Assembly (NCBI GenBank): GCA_017555765.1 | Contig: JAFZFT010000063.1 | Coordinates: forward strand, 1-61,535 | Direction of reading: 5' to 3' | Source of the DNA: Clostridia bacterium | Lineage (GTDB): Bacteria > Bacillota > Clostridia > Oscillospirales > Acutalibacteraceae | Length of the DNA stretch: 61,535 nt | Shown: piece by piece, positions 7,467 through 16,341 of the stretch | Layout of the letters: each line of letters begins with the position of its first letter | Numbering within the stretch: position 1 is the stretch's first letter | Translations under genes and position numbers: made by a program | The notes under the pieces: generated by a model | The model's input: the letters and a program-made list of their open reading frames with translations, nothing else | What the model was told of the DNA's origin: nothing | The model's database searches: none

Positions 7467-8182
7467 AGCTTTATTACGATTTACACATACATTCCTGCCT
7501 TTCACCTTGCGGTGATAATGAGATGACGCCCTACAACCTTGTGAATATGGCTAAGGTTTTCGGCTACGACATCATCGCACTGACAGACCACAATAGCTCT
7601 CTTAACTGTGAAAGTGCAGTGAAAATCGGCAAGGGAGTCGGAGTTACCGTAGTGCCCGGTATGGAGCTATGCACCTCGGAGGAAATACACTGTATATGCC
7701 TCTTTCCGACAGTGGAAAGGGCTATGGAGTTCAGCGCCTTTGTCCGTACTCTTATGCCGCCGATAAAAAACAAAGAGCACATCTTCGGTGAACAGCTCAT
7801 TATGGATTGCGAGGACGGTGTTCTCGGTAAGGAGGAGCTTTTGCTCACAACTGCGGCTGATATAAGCATTGATTATCTGCCAGAGACGGTTGAAAAATAC
7901 GGCGGTGTATGTTATCCCGCCCACATAAACAGAAGCTCCTACAGTATTATTTCATCTCTCGGTGATTTCGGAGAATATCTTAAGGTAAATGCCTTTGAGC
8001 TTACTCCCGATGCCGATGAAGGGGAGTATCTTGAGAAGTACAAGGGTACGAATGGAAAGATAATACTCCGCTCATCGGATGCGCATTATCTTACAAGTAT
8101 GAGAGAGCCTGAGTTTACAGTGGACTTGCCTGAAAATTCAGCAGAGGCACTTATAGCCTTCTTAAAAGGAGAAACAAAATGA
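7463..8182 (+). CDS. PHP-domain phosphoesterase
   Basis: A 239-residue protein, shorter than the first PHP protein and of the TrpH/RNase AM class. Metal motifs are DLHIHSCLSPCGDNEM at about 5-20, LTDHNSS near 39-45, GMELCTSEEIHCICLF near 66-81, YPAHINR near 152-158 and SSDAHYL near 204-210. It overlaps the DRTGG-like gene by ATGA and the next gene by ATGA, showing tight co-translation. Such PHP proteins recur beside DRTGG and hydrogenase-like genes in clostridia as far as I know. The substrate is unknown and a signalling nucleotide phosphatase role is only a guess. Confidence 0.85.
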   Translation: MKLYYDLHIHSCLSPCGDNEMTPYNLVNMAKVFGYDIIALTDHNSSLNCESAVKIGKGVGVTVVPGMELCTSEEIHCICLFPTVERAMEFSAFVRTLMPPIKNKEHIFGEQLIMDCEDGVLGKEELLLTTAADISIDYLPETVEKYGGVCYPAHINRSSYSIISSLGDFGEYLKVNAFELTPDADEGEYLEKYKGTNGKIILRSSDAHYLTSMREPEFTVDLPENSAEALIAFLKGETK

Positions 8183-8625
8183 CGGAAAAAGAAAAAGCGA
8201 GGGACTTATTCCTCGAGGGATTCAACTGCTCACAGTCGGTATTTACCGCCTTCTGTGACCGCTTTGGCATTGACGAAGAAGCGGCAAAGAAAATCAGCGC
8301 GGGACTCGGCGGCGGTGTGGGAAGACAGCGTGAGGTCTGCGGTGCGGTATCGGGTGCGGCTATGGTATTAGGCTGTATTTCAGCACCCACAGACGGAAGT
8401 GACAGCGAAAGCAAAAAGAAAAACTATGAGCTTGTAAGAGAATTCTCTGACCGCTTCAGAGAGCTTCACGGCAGTATTATCTGCAGAGAAATACTCGAGG
8501 ACAGAGCAAAAAACAAGGGTGCAGTACCCGATGAAAGAACGGCAGAGTATTATAAAAACCGCCCCTGCTTAAAGGCGGTTGAGGATGCGGCGGAGATACT
8601 TATAAGGATGCTTGATGAAAATTAA
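8179..8625 (+). CDS. C_GCAxxG_C_C family redox protein
   Basis: A 148-residue protein with the family pattern of spaced cysteines: FNCSQSVF at about 15-22, the signature VCGAVSGAAMVLG near 53-65, ICREIL near 97-102 and a last Cys in RPCLKAVEDAAEIL near 129-142. Members often lie in oxidoreductase clusters and are suspected cofactor or metal-binding redox proteins; no reaction is established. It is the last gene of the sensor operon, starting inside the stop of the PHP gene (ATGA), and is followed by a strong hairpin terminator. Confidence 0.9.
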   Translation: MTEKEKARDLFLEGFNCSQSVFTAFCDRFGIDEEAAKKISAGLGGGVGRQREVCGAVSGAAMVLGCISAPTDGSDSESKKKNYELVREFSDRFRELHGSIICREILEDRAKNKGAVPDERTAEYYKNRPCLKAVEDAAEILIRMLDEN

Positions 8626-8626
8626 A

Positions 8627-8655
8627 AAGAACAGTGCTCAGGCACTGTTCTTTTA
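8627..8655. terminator. Bidirectional terminator between sensor operon and transporter operon
   Basis: AAGAACAGTGC and GCACTGTTCTT form an 11-bp stem around TCAG, with T-rich sequence on both strands. It ends the plus-strand operon at 8625 and the minus-strand operon ending at 8670. Confidence 0.85.
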
Positions 8656-8669
8656 GTTTATGCTGTCAA

Positions 8670-9596
8670 TCAGCCTATTTCGTAAAACTCATAAAGAGCG
8701 GATGTGTCGGTAACGGTGTTATCAACATACCATGAGCTCTTGATTTTTACAACTGTAACTGTAACTGTTGCAATCTTTTCGTCGCCTGAGCATACGGTTA
8801 CATCAAAGCTCTTTGCTTCCTTTACATCGTCAGCCTTGATGCCGTAGGTTTCAAGGGCGGCCTCGTCGGTAGAAGCAAGCCAGTCGGAAAGCTCGATTGC
8901 CTTTTCGTTTTCTGCTTTGACTGTGAGCTTATAATCCTCGCCGAAGAGCTTCTGGTAAACGCCCTCCTGCTTCTTGGTGAGCTGAATACCTGTATTTTCG
9001 TCGAAGGTGTCCTCTGTACCTGTGAGAGTCTGTCCGTAGGTGAGTACGTTAGCCTCGAGTACTGTAAACATAACCTCGTCGGAGAGATAATCATCGCCGT
9101 AGATTTCCTTACGTGCCTTTATAAGCTCATCGAAGTACTCGGTGTAGATTTTGTCGTAGTTATCCCAGCCGTTTTCGCTTACGAGCTCCTCATAGAGGGG
9201 GTACATTCTGTCGATAAGCTGACCCTGAAGAGTACCGTCATCATTAAGTGACTTTTCGCCCTTGAAGGAATCGTCATTGTAGCCTGTCATAGCGTCAGTG
9301 GGTGTGCCGGGAGTATAAGCCTCATCCCTGAAAATGAGGGGGTTCATATAGTACTTGCGGATAAAGTCGCCGTACTTCATATTTTTACTTGCAACGGTAG
9401 TCTTGTAAGCGTTGTAGCCGTCGCCGTTCTGTACAACGGTATCAACGAAGTTTTCTGCAACTCTGTCGGGGTGGAGAGCGATGTACCTTGCGGTATAGGT
9501 TGAGTAGGTTATAGCCACAAGAGCCGCAAGTACTGCGAAGAACACTGCGACAGCATAGAGCTTGAAATTAAATTCTTTTGCGTTTTTCTTAGCCAT
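8670..9596 (-). CDS. Membrane-anchored extracellular protein of unknown function, partner of a GPH transporter
   Basis: A 308-residue protein with a Lys-rich start, one hydrophobic segment at about 13-32 and a long acidic, aromatic-rich outside domain. There is no lipobox and no cleavage site is obvious, so it is probably a signal anchor. No known domain was recognised. The C-terminal part repeats the motif of a small beta-rich fold (VTVCSGDEKIATVTVTVV near 270-287), reminiscent of NTF2-like or DUF domains but unproven. It lies 14 bp downstream of the GPH symporter with a good AAGGAGG site and is probably co-transcribed. It could be a substrate-binding or accessory subunit of that transporter. 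Confidence 0.7.
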   Translation of the reverse strand: MAKKNAKEFNFKLYAVAVFFAVLAALVAITYSTYTARYIALHPDRVAENFVDTVVQNGDGYNAYKTTVASKNMKYGDFIRKYYMNPLIFRDEAYTPGTPTDAMTGYNDDSFKGEKSLNDDGTLQGQLIDRMYPLYEELVSENGWDNYDKIYTEYFDELIKARKEIYGDDYLSDEVMFTVLEANVLTYGQTLTGTEDTFDENTGIQLTKKQEGVYQKLFGEDYKLTVKAENEKAIELSDWLASTDEAALETYGIKADDVKEAKSFDVTVCSGDEKIATVTVTVVKIKSSWYVDNTVTDTSALYEFYEIG

Positions 9597-9610
9597 TTCA
9601 GTGTACCTCC

Positions 9611-11083
9611 TTAACCTTCAGACTTTGCTTCACCGTTAGCCTCACGGCGTGCGATAAGCTCTTTTATAATTCTTTCCTTCTTTTCGCCTACCATATCGTA
9701 GAAGAAAATGGGAACTGCCTGTAATACAACGAAAACTGCGGGAATGATTGTGTAAATCATAAGAAGCTTGTTGAGAGTACCGTCTGTCTGCTGTGCATAA
9801 GCAACGCTTGCGTTTGTTGAAACCGCATAGCCTGACCATGTGTAAAGAAGCCAGGGGCCGAAGCCCTTTGTAAGAGCTGATGCAACCTTTGAGAAAAGAC
9901 CGTAGCCTGCGTATGCAAGACCCTCCTGACGCTTACCTGTCTTATATTCGATTTCATCAACGCAGTCAGCAATCATAATGTTGGGAGTAACGTTTGTGTT
10001 ACCATGCTGAAGACCGCAGAAGAAGTTGAGGATAAGGAAGGGGATGATGAGCCCGTCGTTGAAGCCGATTCCGCGTGAAACGAGGAAAAGGATTGCAAGT
10101 GAGGATGCGCCGTAAACGCAGAAGAGGATGAAGGTCTGCTTTGTGTTGAACTTTTTAAGAACAAAGTTTACAAGAAGAGTGCCTACTGCGGTACCGATAC
10201 CCATAGGAAGGAGAAGGGCAAGCTTGAGGTCCTTTGAGCCAAGGAGGAAAACTGCTATGTAAAGTGAAACAGTACCGTAAACGCCTCTGCCGCAGCCTGT
10301 AAGCTTTGTGAGTGAAACCATGAGAAGGTTCTTGTTGGTGAAAACAACCTTAACTGCATCCTTGAGGCTTACCTTTTCCTGAGTGAAGGGAACTCTTTCC
10401 TTGTTGTTAACAAAGAAAATCATTGTGAAAAGGATAATACCGAGTGCACAGACTGCAGTTGAGATAATAAGGTCGAGACCCTGAGCCTCAGCGTTTTTGA
10501 ACTGCTGCTGACCCATAACAGCCTTCATAATAAGACCCACAACAAGGATAACAACCATACCGCCTGACTGACCTACGGAGCGGAGGAAGGATGCTATTGA
10601 AATAGCACTTGAACGCTCTGAGGGATTGGGTGAGCAGAGAGAGCCGAAGCAGTTTGCGGGGCTTTCAACTGCACAGCAGAAGGCTGTGTAAAGTGAATAG
10701 ATAACAAACATCCAGATGATTGCAACTGTCTGGTTGTTTGTGTTGGGAGCTACGAAAACAAGCATTGAGATAAGAGCAAGGGGTACAACACCGAAGCCTA
10801 CCCAAGGCTTTACCTTACCGAATTTTGTTTTTGTGTTGTCGACAAGATAGCCGATAACAAGCTCACACACTGCACCGACAATACCTGCAACGAGGAATAC
10901 TGTTGAGATAATGCCTGACATTGTGTCAGAGTCGAAGCCCTTACCCTTGAAGGCAAAGTCTGCGAAGAAGGTTGCTGTGTAGTCGGGCATCCAGCCTGTC
11001 AGAAGAGCGACACCGAAAAGACCTATACCGAAGGTGACGATTTCCGACTTTTTCATATACTTTTTGTTTGCGCCGTCGTTCAT
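9611..11083 (-). CDS. MFS transporter of the GPH (glycoside-pentoside-hexuronide:cation symporter) type
   Basis: A 490-residue protein with about twelve hydrophobic segments and the MFS_2 loop signature GYLVDNTKTKFGKVKPWV at about 78-95, which matches the loop 2-3 motif of MelB-like symporters (D near the cation site, K-G-K-x-R/K-P). The second-half loop DCVDEIEYKTGKRQEG near 372-387 is also typical. Such proteins import glycosides or hexuronides with Na+ or H+. The start at 11083 has AAAGGAA upstream and a full promoter at 11134-11162. The sugar is unknown and no glycosidase is adjacent. A second GPH member is at 47605. Confidence 0.85.
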   Translation of the reverse strand: MNDGANKKYMKKSEIVTFGIGLFGVALLTGWMPDYTATFFADFAFKGKGFDSDTMSGIISTVFLVAGIVGAVCELVIGYLVDNTKTKFGKVKPWVGFGVVPLALISMLVFVAPNTNNQTVAIIWMFVIYSLYTAFCCAVESPANCFGSLCSPNPSERSSAISIASFLRSVGQSGGMVVILVVGLIMKAVMGQQQFKNAEAQGLDLIISTAVCALGIILFTMIFFVNNKERVPFTQEKVSLKDAVKVVFTNKNLLMVSLTKLTGCGRGVYGTVSLYIAVFLLGSKDLKLALLLPMGIGTAVGTLLVNFVLKKFNTKQTFILFCVYGASSLAILFLVSRGIGFNDGLIIPFLILNFFCGLQHGNTNVTPNIMIADCVDEIEYKTGKRQEGLAYAGYGLFSKVASALTKGFGPWLLYTWSGYAVSTNASVAYAQQTDGTLNKLLMIYTIIPAVFVVLQAVPIFFYDMVGEKKERIIKELIARREANGEAKSEG

Positions 11084-11133
11084 GTTTTTTGTTCCTTTCT
11101 GTCTGTGTTTAACAGATAAAATAATATCAAGCT

Positions 11134-11162
11134 ATTATATCATAAAGAAAAGTACTCTTCAA
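11134..11162 (-). promoter_or_regulatory. Sigma-A promoter for the GPH transporter operon
   Basis: On the minus strand TTGAAG (11162-11157), a 17-bp spacer and TATAAT (11139-11134). The leader before 11083 is about 45 nt. The rest of the 312-bp divergent gap (11084-11395) holds the pflB promoter and the ZTP riboswitch; nothing else was recognised. Confidence 0.75.
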
Positions 11163-11218
11163 GGTAAAAAGTAACAAAAACTGCACTGTATTAACTGTAT
11201 ACTTTTACTTTTGTTTCA

Positions 11219-11247
11219 TTGACAACGAATACTGTTGAAGGTATAAT
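11219..11247 (+). promoter_or_regulatory. Consensus promoter of the pflB operon
   Basis: TTGACA (11219-11224), a 17-bp spacer and TATAAT (11242-11247). Transcription should begin near 11254, just before the ZTP aptamer. Confidence 0.9.
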
Positions 11248-11257
11248 ATATTACGGT

Positions 11258-11362
11258 TTACATGACTGACGGATAAGCGGATAACCGCAGGGGAATGTAA
11301 ATTTAAAAATGCCGACCGTCTGGGCGATTCAGTTTGACTTGTAAGCTGAGTTGTCCTTTTTT
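11258..11362 (+). promoter_or_regulatory. ZTP (pfl motif) riboswitch with overlapping terminator
   Basis: The aptamer shows the conserved ATGACTGACGG, the GCGGATAACCGC hairpin with following GGGGAATG, and the distal CCGTCTGGGC that forms the pseudoknot. The segment GGGCGATTCAGTTT (from 11322) then pairs with AAGCTGAGTTGTCC (to 11356), followed by six T. The terminator's 5' arm therefore uses the GGGC of the aptamer, the usual ZTP switch design: ZTP binding, reporting 10-formyl-tetrahydrofolate shortage, should block termination and turn on pflB. Confidence 0.9.
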
Positions 11363-11395
11363 ATTTTGTAAATTTCTACCAGGAGGTTAAAATAT

Positions 11396-13627
11396 ATGGA
11401 ACACAAAAACTGGAGCGGCTTTAAGGCCGGCGAATGGCAGAACGAAATCAATGTCAGAAACTTTATTCAGCTCAATTACAAGGAGTACAACGGCGACGCT
11501 GACTTCCTTGCTGAGGCTACACCCAGAACAAAGGAACTTATGAAAAAGCTTGAGGCTCTTTTCTTCATTGAAAGACAGTACGGCGGTGTGCTCGATATCG
11601 ACACTGCAACCGTATCATCACTTACAAGCTACTCACCCGGATATCTTGATGAGAAAAATGAGCTTATTGTAGGCTTACAGACCAACAGACCCCTTAAGAG
11701 AGGTGTAAACCCCTTCGGCGGTATGAGAATGGTACGTCAGGCCTGCGAGGCTTACGGCTACAAGCTCAGCAGAAAGGTTGAGGAGGAATTCCGCTTCCGT
11801 ACAACCCACAATGATGGCGTTTTCCGTGCTTACACAGACGAAATGCGTCAGGCAAGAAAGTGCCACGTTATCACAGGTCTTCCCGATGCTTACGGCAGAG
11901 GAAGAATCATCGGTGACTACCGCCGTGTAGCTCTTTACGGTGTGGATAAGCTCATCGCAGAAAAGAAAAAGGATAAGGCAGACCTTGCAAACTATGCCTT
12001 CAACACAGAAAGAACCCGTCTTAACGAGGAGCTTTTTCAGCAGATAAACTTCCTTGGCAAGCTCAAGGAAATGGCTCTTATGTACGGCTATGACATCAGT
12101 GAGCCCGCATCAAACGCAAGAGAAGCAATTCAGTGGACTTACTTTGCATACCTTGGTGCAATCAAGGAGCAGAACGGTGCAGCTATGTCACTTGGCAGAG
12201 TAAGCACATTCTTTGATATCTACTTTGAGCGTGATTTTGCAAACGGTACTCTTACAGAGTCCGAGGCTCAGGAGCTTATGGACGATTTCGTTATGAAGCT
12301 TCGTATGGCACGTCATCTTCGTACTCCCGAATACAATGAGCTTTTCGGCGGCGACCCCATGTGGATTACCGAAGCAGTAGGCGGTATGGGTGAGGACGGC
12401 AGAACTCTCGTAACAAAGAGCAGCTTCCGTGTGCTCAATACCCTTTATACTCTCGGCTCATCACCCGAGCCCAATCTTACAGTGCTCTGGTCAAACGGCC
12501 TTCCTGAGAACTTCAAGAAGTTCTGTGCAAAGGTTTCTGCAGATACAGACTCAATTCAGTACGAGAATGACGATGTTATGCGTCCCATCTACGGTGACGA
12601 CTATGCAATTGCCTGCTGCGTTTCCGCAATGAAGATCGGTAAGCAGATGCAGTTCTTCGGCGCAAGATGTAACCTTGCAAAGCTTCTTCTCATTGCTATC
12701 AACGGTGGCTACGATACCACAAGCGGTATTCACATCGGCCCCCAGATGCCCGTTATGAATGTTGAAAAGCTCGACTTCGACGAGGTTATGGAGAGATATC
12801 AGATTTACATCGAATGGCTCAGCCACCTCTATGTAAACACAATGAATATCATCCACTATATGCACGACAAGTACGCTTACGAAAAGATTCAGATGGCTCT
12901 TCACGATACAGAGGTTGAACGCTTTATGGCATTCGGTATTGCAGGTCTTTCCGTTGTTGCTGACTCACTCAGCGCAATCAAGTACGCAAACGTAAGACCC
13001 ATAAAGGACAGAAACGGCTTTATCACTGAATTCGAAACAACAGGCGACTTCCCCAAGTTCGGCAACGATGACGACCGTGTTGACCTTATTGCAAAGGATA
13101 TGACACACCGTATGATTACTGAGCTTCGTAAGAATGACACCTACCGTCAGGCAATCCACACTCTTTCCGTACTCACTATTACCTCAAACGTAATGTACGG
13201 CAAGAACACAGGTGCTACACCCGACGGCAGAAAGGCATCCGCTCCCTTCGCACCCGGTGCAAACCCCATGCACAACAGAGAGGAAAACGGTGCTCTTGCA
13301 TCACTTAACTCCGTTGCAAAAATCAGCTATGATGATTGTCGTGACGGTATTTCAAACACCTTCTCAATCACTCCCGAGGCTCTCGGCAGAGATGAAGAGG
13401 AAAGAGTAAACAACCTTGTAACAATTCTTGACGGTTACTTCAAAAAGAAGGCACATCACATCAACATCAATGTGCTTAACCGTGAAACACTCAAGAAGGC
13501 ATACGAAAATCCTGAAGCATATCCCAACCTTACAATCCGAGTTTCAGGCTATGCTGTTAACTTCAACAAGCTCTCACGTGAGCAGCAGAGAGAGGTTATC
13601 AGCCGTACCTTCCACGAAGCTATATGA
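11396..13627 (+). CDS. pflB: Formate C-acetyltransferase (pyruvate formate-lyase)
   Basis: A 743-residue protein, the normal PFL length. It cleaves pyruvate with CoA to acetyl-CoA plus formate, by a glycyl radical mechanism in the cytoplasm. The active-site pair is the adjacent Cys-Cys at about 401-402 in [19 protein letters not shown]. The glycyl radical loop is [10 protein letters not shown] near 714-723, with the radical Gly in RVSGYAV. The AGGAGG Shine-Dalgarno follows the ZTP switch, which ties formate supply to one-carbon and purine status. Its stop overlaps the start of the activating-enzyme gene. Identity is secure; the codon bias is strong, as expected for a highly expressed gene. 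Confidence 0.97.
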   Translation: MEHKNWSGFKAGEWQNEINVRNFIQLNYKEYNGDADFLAEATPRTKELMKKLEALFFIERQYGGVLDIDTATVSSLTSYSPGYLDEKNELIVGLQTNRPLKRGVNPFGGMRMVRQACEAYGYKLSRKVEEEFRFRTTHNDGVFRAYTDEMRQARKCHVITGLPDAYGRGRIIGDYRRVALYGVDKLIAEKKKDKADLANYAFNTERTRLNEELFQQINFLGKLKEMALMYGYDISEPASNAREAIQWTYFAYLGAIKEQNGAAMSLGRVSTFFDIYFERDFANGTLTESEAQELMDDFVMKLRMARHLRTPEYNELFGGDPMWITEAVGGMGEDGRTLVTKSSFRVLNTLYTLGSSPEPNLTVLWSNGLPENFKKFCAKVSADTDSIQYENDDVMRPIYGDDYAIACCVSAMKIGKQMQFFGARCNLAKLLLIAINGGYDTTSGIHIGPQMPVMNVEKLDFDEVMERYQIYIEWLSHLYVNTMNIIHYMHDKYAYEKIQMALHDTEVERFMAFGIAGLSVVADSLSAIKYANVRPIKDRNGFITEFETTGDFPKFGNDDDRVDLIAKDMTHRMITELRKNDTYRQAIHTLSVLTITSNVMYGKNTGATPDGRKASAPFAPGANPMHNREENGALASLNSVAKISYDDCRDGISNTFSITPEALGRDEEERVNNLVTILDGYFKKKAHHININVLNRETLKKAYENPEAYPNLTIRVSGYAVNFNKLSREQQREVISRTFHEAI

Positions 13628-14334
13628 GTGTAAGCGGAAGAATACATTCCATACAAAGCATGGGCACTCTCGACGGACCGGGAGTGCGCTTTGTAGTTTT
13701 TCTGCAGGGCTGTAATTTAAGATGCGGCTGCTGTCATAATCCCGACACATGGGAAATGCAGGGCGGCACAGAGTGCACTGCCGAGGAAATCGTAAAAAAG
13801 GCAATACGCTTCAAGGAGTATTTCGGTAGCGACGGCGGTATAACCCTTTCAGGCGGTGAGCCTCTTCTTCAGGCTGAATTCGCTCGTGAGGTTTTCTTCC
13901 TTTGCCATAAAGAGGGTATAAATACCTGCCTTGACACCTCTGGAAGCATACTCAGTGACAAGGTGAAGGCTCTTCTTGAGGAAACCGACAGAGTACTTCT
14001 CGACATCAAGTATACCGATGAAGAAAAGTACAGAAAATATGTTGGTTGCGGTATGGATAAGCCTCTTGAGTTTCTTTCGTATCTTTGTGAAAAGAAAATT
14101 CCTGTTACATTAAGGCAGGTAATAATACCTGAGCTTAACGGTGACGAGGAAAATGTAAGGAAGCTTCGTGAAATTGCAGAAAAATACGGATGCATCGATA
14201 AAACAGAGCTTTTACCCTTTAAGAAAATCTGTCAGGTGAAGTACGATAAAATGGGAATAGTCTTTCCCTTTGCCGACTATGAAACTCCCGACAGAGAGCT
14301 TATGCAAAGACTCAACGATTTGATAAAGGACTGA
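13624..14334 (+). CDS. pflA: Pyruvate formate-lyase activating enzyme (radical SAM)
   Basis: A 236-residue protein, typical for PflA. The radical SAM cluster motif CxxxCxxC is CNLRCGCC at about 30-37, preceded by [10 protein letters not shown]. The SAM-binding GGE is in LSGGEPLLQ near 77-85. It uses SAM and a 4Fe-4S cluster to abstract hydrogen from the radical glycine of PflB. The start ATG overlaps the pflB stop (ATGA), giving translational coupling and fixing the start. The EamA transporter follows after 5 bp, probably in the same transcript. Confidence 0.95.
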   Translation: MSVSGRIHSIQSMGTLDGPGVRFVVFLQGCNLRCGCCHNPDTWEMQGGTECTAEEIVKKAIRFKEYFGSDGGITLSGGEPLLQAEFAREVFFLCHKEGINTCLDTSGSILSDKVKALLEETDRVLLDIKYTDEEKYRKYVGCGMDKPLEFLSYLCEKKIPVTLRQVIIPELNGDEENVRKLREIAEKYGCIDKTELLPFKKICQVKYDKMGIVFPFADYETPDRELMQRLNDLIKD

Positions 14335-14339
14335 GAAAA

Positions 14340-15206
14340 ATGAATGCAAAGCTTTCAATGATAGCATCGATGATAATTTTCGGTACTATCGGAATATTTG
14401 TTGAATACATAGCGATGCCATCGGGCATTATTGCAGCATTCCGCGGTATATCGGGTATGCTTGTGCTGCTTATAACAATGGCGGTGAGCAAGAAAAAGCC
14501 CAACAAGGCGGCAATAAAAAGGAAGCTCCCCATCATTATTGCATCGGGAGCGGCAATCGGCTTTAACTGGATACTTCTCTTTGAGGCGTACCGTCATACG
14601 GGTGTACCTGTTGCGACGGTCTGCTACTATATGGCACCCATCATTGTTATAGCTTTTTCCCCGCTTTTCTTCAAGGAAAAGCTCGGAGCTAAAAAGCTTG
14701 TCTGTGTTGCAGTTGCACTTCTGGGTGCGGTTGCGGTTTCGGGTGTACTTCAGGCAGATACGTCAAAGCTTACGGGCATTCTTCTCGGGCTCGGTGCGGC
14801 GGTGCTTTATGCATCTGTTGTCATAATGAATAAATTCCTCGCCGATGTACCCTCTCTTGAAAGGACAGCCTTTCAGCTCGGTGTTGCGGGCTTTACCGTA
14901 CTTCCCTACGCCCTTCTCACTATGGGTGAGCTGAGTGTGAAGCCTCTTTCGCTCGGACTTCTCTTTATCGTCGGTGTATTCCACACGGGCTTTGCGTATA
15001 ATATGTACTTCGGTGCAGTAAGCAGACTCAAGGGACAGACAGTTGCGATTCTCAGCTACATAGACCCCGCTTCTGCGATACTTCTTTCGGCACTTTTCCT
15101 TTCTCAGACTCCCACTGCCTTCGAGACGCTCGGAGCAGTACTGATAATCGGCGCCGCATTTGTCGGTGAGGTAAGCTTTAAGAAGAAAGCGGCAGTAAGT
15201 GAATAA
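14340..15206 (+). CDS. EamA/DMT family transporter
   Basis: A 288-residue membrane protein with about ten hydrophobic segments in two EamA halves (about 1-135 and 145-280). Each half shows the usual mid-half pattern, such as YYMAPIIVIAFSPLFFKEKL near 99-118 and the second-half equivalent SYIDPASAILLSALFLSQ near 237-254. Drug/metabolite transporters of this class export or import small metabolites and amino acids; the substrate cannot be predicted. It lies 5 bp after pflA, so it is likely in the ZTP-controlled operon. Whether its substrate relates to one-carbon metabolism is unknown. Confidence 0.88.
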   Translation: MNAKLSMIASMIIFGTIGIFVEYIAMPSGIIAAFRGISGMLVLLITMAVSKKKPNKAAIKRKLPIIIASGAAIGFNWILLFEAYRHTGVPVATVCYYMAPIIVIAFSPLFFKEKLGAKKLVCVAVALLGAVAVSGVLQADTSKLTGILLGLGAAVLYASVVIMNKFLADVPSLERTAFQLGVAGFTVLPYALLTMGELSVKPLSLGLLFIVGVFHTGFAYNMYFGAVSRLKGQTVAILSYIDPASAILLSALFLSQTPTAFETLGAVLIIGAAFVGEVSFKKKAAVSE

Positions 15207-15213
15207 ATAAAAA

Positions 15214-15239
15214 GGACTCAGCCCAAGGGTTGAGTCCTA
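15214..15239. terminator. Bidirectional terminator
   Basis: AGGACTCA and TGAGTCCT form a perfect 8-bp stem. The minus strand carries a strong T-tract (TTTTTATTTATT) after it, which would be read by transcription leaving the pfl side only weakly; it lies between convergent genes ending at 15206 and 15246. Confidence 0.7.
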
Positions 15240-15245
15240 TGTGCT

Positions 15246-15710
15246 TTATTCGGCCATTTCCTTTGCTTCGAAACGGTAAGAAGCTTTGAAGGCACCTCTG
15301 TGAAGCCAGAATTTACCTTCCCAGTCAAAGCTGCCTACGCTGATTGTCGCCTGACCGATATCCTTTACTCCGGTGCCGTCAGCAACTCTGAGTACGATGT
15401 CGTGTACTCCCTGAGAAATGGGGATAACGGTTGTTTTGCCCTGACCGTTGAGCTGTACGGGGTTGCCGTCGATTATAACTGCGGCTGAGCAAAGCATTAA
15501 ATCAACCTTGCGGGTGATGATAAGATTTTTCATTACAGTACTCTGTACGGGTGCTGAGTCTGTACTGCCGCTCTGCGATGGGGCTATACCCTGCATTTTT
15601 TCTCTGAGCCTTTCAAGTGGGTATTTTACTCCGCAGTTGATACAAGTGGCGGTCTGCCCACCTGAGAGCATTTGCAACTCACCGTTGCAGATATCGCATG
15701 TAAGCTTCAT
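15246..15710 (-). CDS. Zinc-ribbon protein with C-terminal beta domain
   Basis: A 154-residue protein starting at MKLTCDICNG. The ATG at 15710 has AGGAGA upstream, so the six-residue longer start at 15728 is less likely. A TFIIB-type zinc ribbon at 4-30 is made by CDIC and CINC. After a Ser/Gln-rich linker there is a beta-rich domain (about 65-150) of repeated V/I strands without a recognised name, possibly a carbohydrate- or peptide-binding sandwich. No signal peptide is present, so it is cytoplasmic. The function is unknown. It stands alone, convergent with the pfl operon. Confidence 0.7.
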   Translation of the reverse strand: MKLTCDICNGELQMLSGGQTATCINCGVKYPLERLREKMQGIAPSQSGSTDSAPVQSTVMKNLIITRKVDLMLCSAAVIIDGNPVQLNGQGKTTVIPISQGVHDIVLRVADGTGVKDIGQATISVGSFDWEGKFWLHRGAFKASYRFEAKEMAE

Positions 15711-15783
15711 GGTTATCTCTCCTTTCATTCAGGGATATTATAATACAGATCAGTGTAAAAAGCAAGAAGAGGTTAATAAACAG

Positions 15784-15812
15784 TTGACAAAAAAAGGTGT
15801 TTGAGATATAAT
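15784..15812 (+). promoter_or_regulatory. Promoter of the tRNA-Pro locus
   Basis: Consensus TTGACA (15784-15789), a 17-bp spacer and TATAAT (15807-15812). It lies about 170 bp upstream of the intact tRNA but only about 24 bp before a copy of the tRNA 5' end, which suggests the space between is an insertion. Confidence 0.85.
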
Positions 15813-15835
15813 ACCAAAGCGGCGAAGATAATTAT

Positions 15836-15973
15836 ATAACATCGAGGCGTGGCGCAGCGGTCGAAATTTGGCGAAGTGAAGAGCGAGCAACAAATTTCGG
15901 GTACCGCAAGAGTAAGCTTGCTTTGGGCAAAGCAAGTAAGGAAACCGCCAACAATAAAAAAACAAACAACTAA
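15836..15973 (+). repeat. Insert carrying a duplicated tRNA-Pro 5' end and a palindromic core
   Basis: The 22-mer at 15836-15857 (ATAACATCGAGGCGTGGCGCAG, quoted as ATAACATCGAGG + CGTGGCGCAG) recurs exactly at 15974-15995, the start of the intact tRNA. Between them is a hairpin core in which GCGGT and CGAAATTTG pair with CAAATTTCG and ACCGC. The 60 bp at 15851-15910 are the same as 16168-16227 except for about two bases. After it comes CTTGCTTTGGG, like the tRNA-Pro anticodon arm. This looks like a small mobile or recombination-derived element that rebuilt the tRNA 5' end. Confidence 0.6.
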
Positions 15974-15980
15974 ATAACAT

Positions 15981-16057
15981 CGAGGCGTGGCGCAGTTTGG
16001 TAGCGCGCTTGCTTTGGGAGCAAGATGCCGCAGGTTCGAATCCTGTCGCCTCGACCA
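15981..16057 (+). tRNA. tRNA-Pro (anticodon TGG)
   Basis: The cloverleaf is complete. Acceptor stem CGAGGCG pairs with CGCCTCG; the D-arm is GCGCAGTTTGGTAGCGC; the anticodon arm is CTTGC-TTTGGGA-GCAAG with TGG at 34-36; the T-arm is GCAGGTTCGAATCCTGT; and the CCA end is encoded (ACCA). A terminator follows at 16061. It reads proline CCN codons in the cytoplasm. It is the only intact tRNA in the window and is flanked on both sides by partial copies. Confidence 0.97.
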
Positions 16058-16060
16058 TAG

Positions 16061-16094
16061 AGCAGTAACTGAAGGGTTACTGCTTTATTATTTT
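16061..16094 (+). terminator. Terminator of tRNA-Pro
   Basis: AGCAGTAAC and GTTACTGCT form a 9-bp stem around TGAAGG, followed by TTATTATTTTG. Confidence 0.85.
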
Positions 16095-16341
16095 GTGAGC
16101 AAAGCAAGCACTTGCTTTGGGCATTGAGCCTGACCGCCGCCGGTGGCGGAAGCAGGGAGGGTGAAATGGCGCAGCGGTCGAAATTTGGCGAAGCGAAGAG
16201 CGAGCAACAAATTTCGGGAACCGCAAGGTGGCGGTGGAGCCGAAGATGCCGCAGGTTCGTTCTCGGCTGCCGCCTCGGTCGGTGCTTCTGTGCTGTGCAC
16301 AGAGGTGTCCACCGGACACCCGCACCCTGTCGCCTCGACCA
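16095..16341 (+). repeat. Disrupted second tRNA-Pro copy with two insertions
   Basis: Pieces of tRNA-Pro occur in order. GGCGCAG starts the D-arm at 16168. The same 60-bp palindromic core as at 15851 follows (16168-16227). Then AAGATGCCGCAGGTTCG (16243-16259) is identical to 16022-16038. About 66 unrelated bases interrupt the T-loop, and CCTGTCGCCTCGACCA (16326-16341) is identical to the intact 3' end at 16042-16057. It cannot fold as a tRNA. The exact 16-bp repeat of the tRNA 3' end looks like an attachment-site duplication left by integration. Confidence 0.6.

Noticed and set aside
12551..13159. Long antisense frames inside pflB.
   Set aside because: Shadow frames produced by strong codon bias of a highly expressed gene; no ribosome-binding sites.
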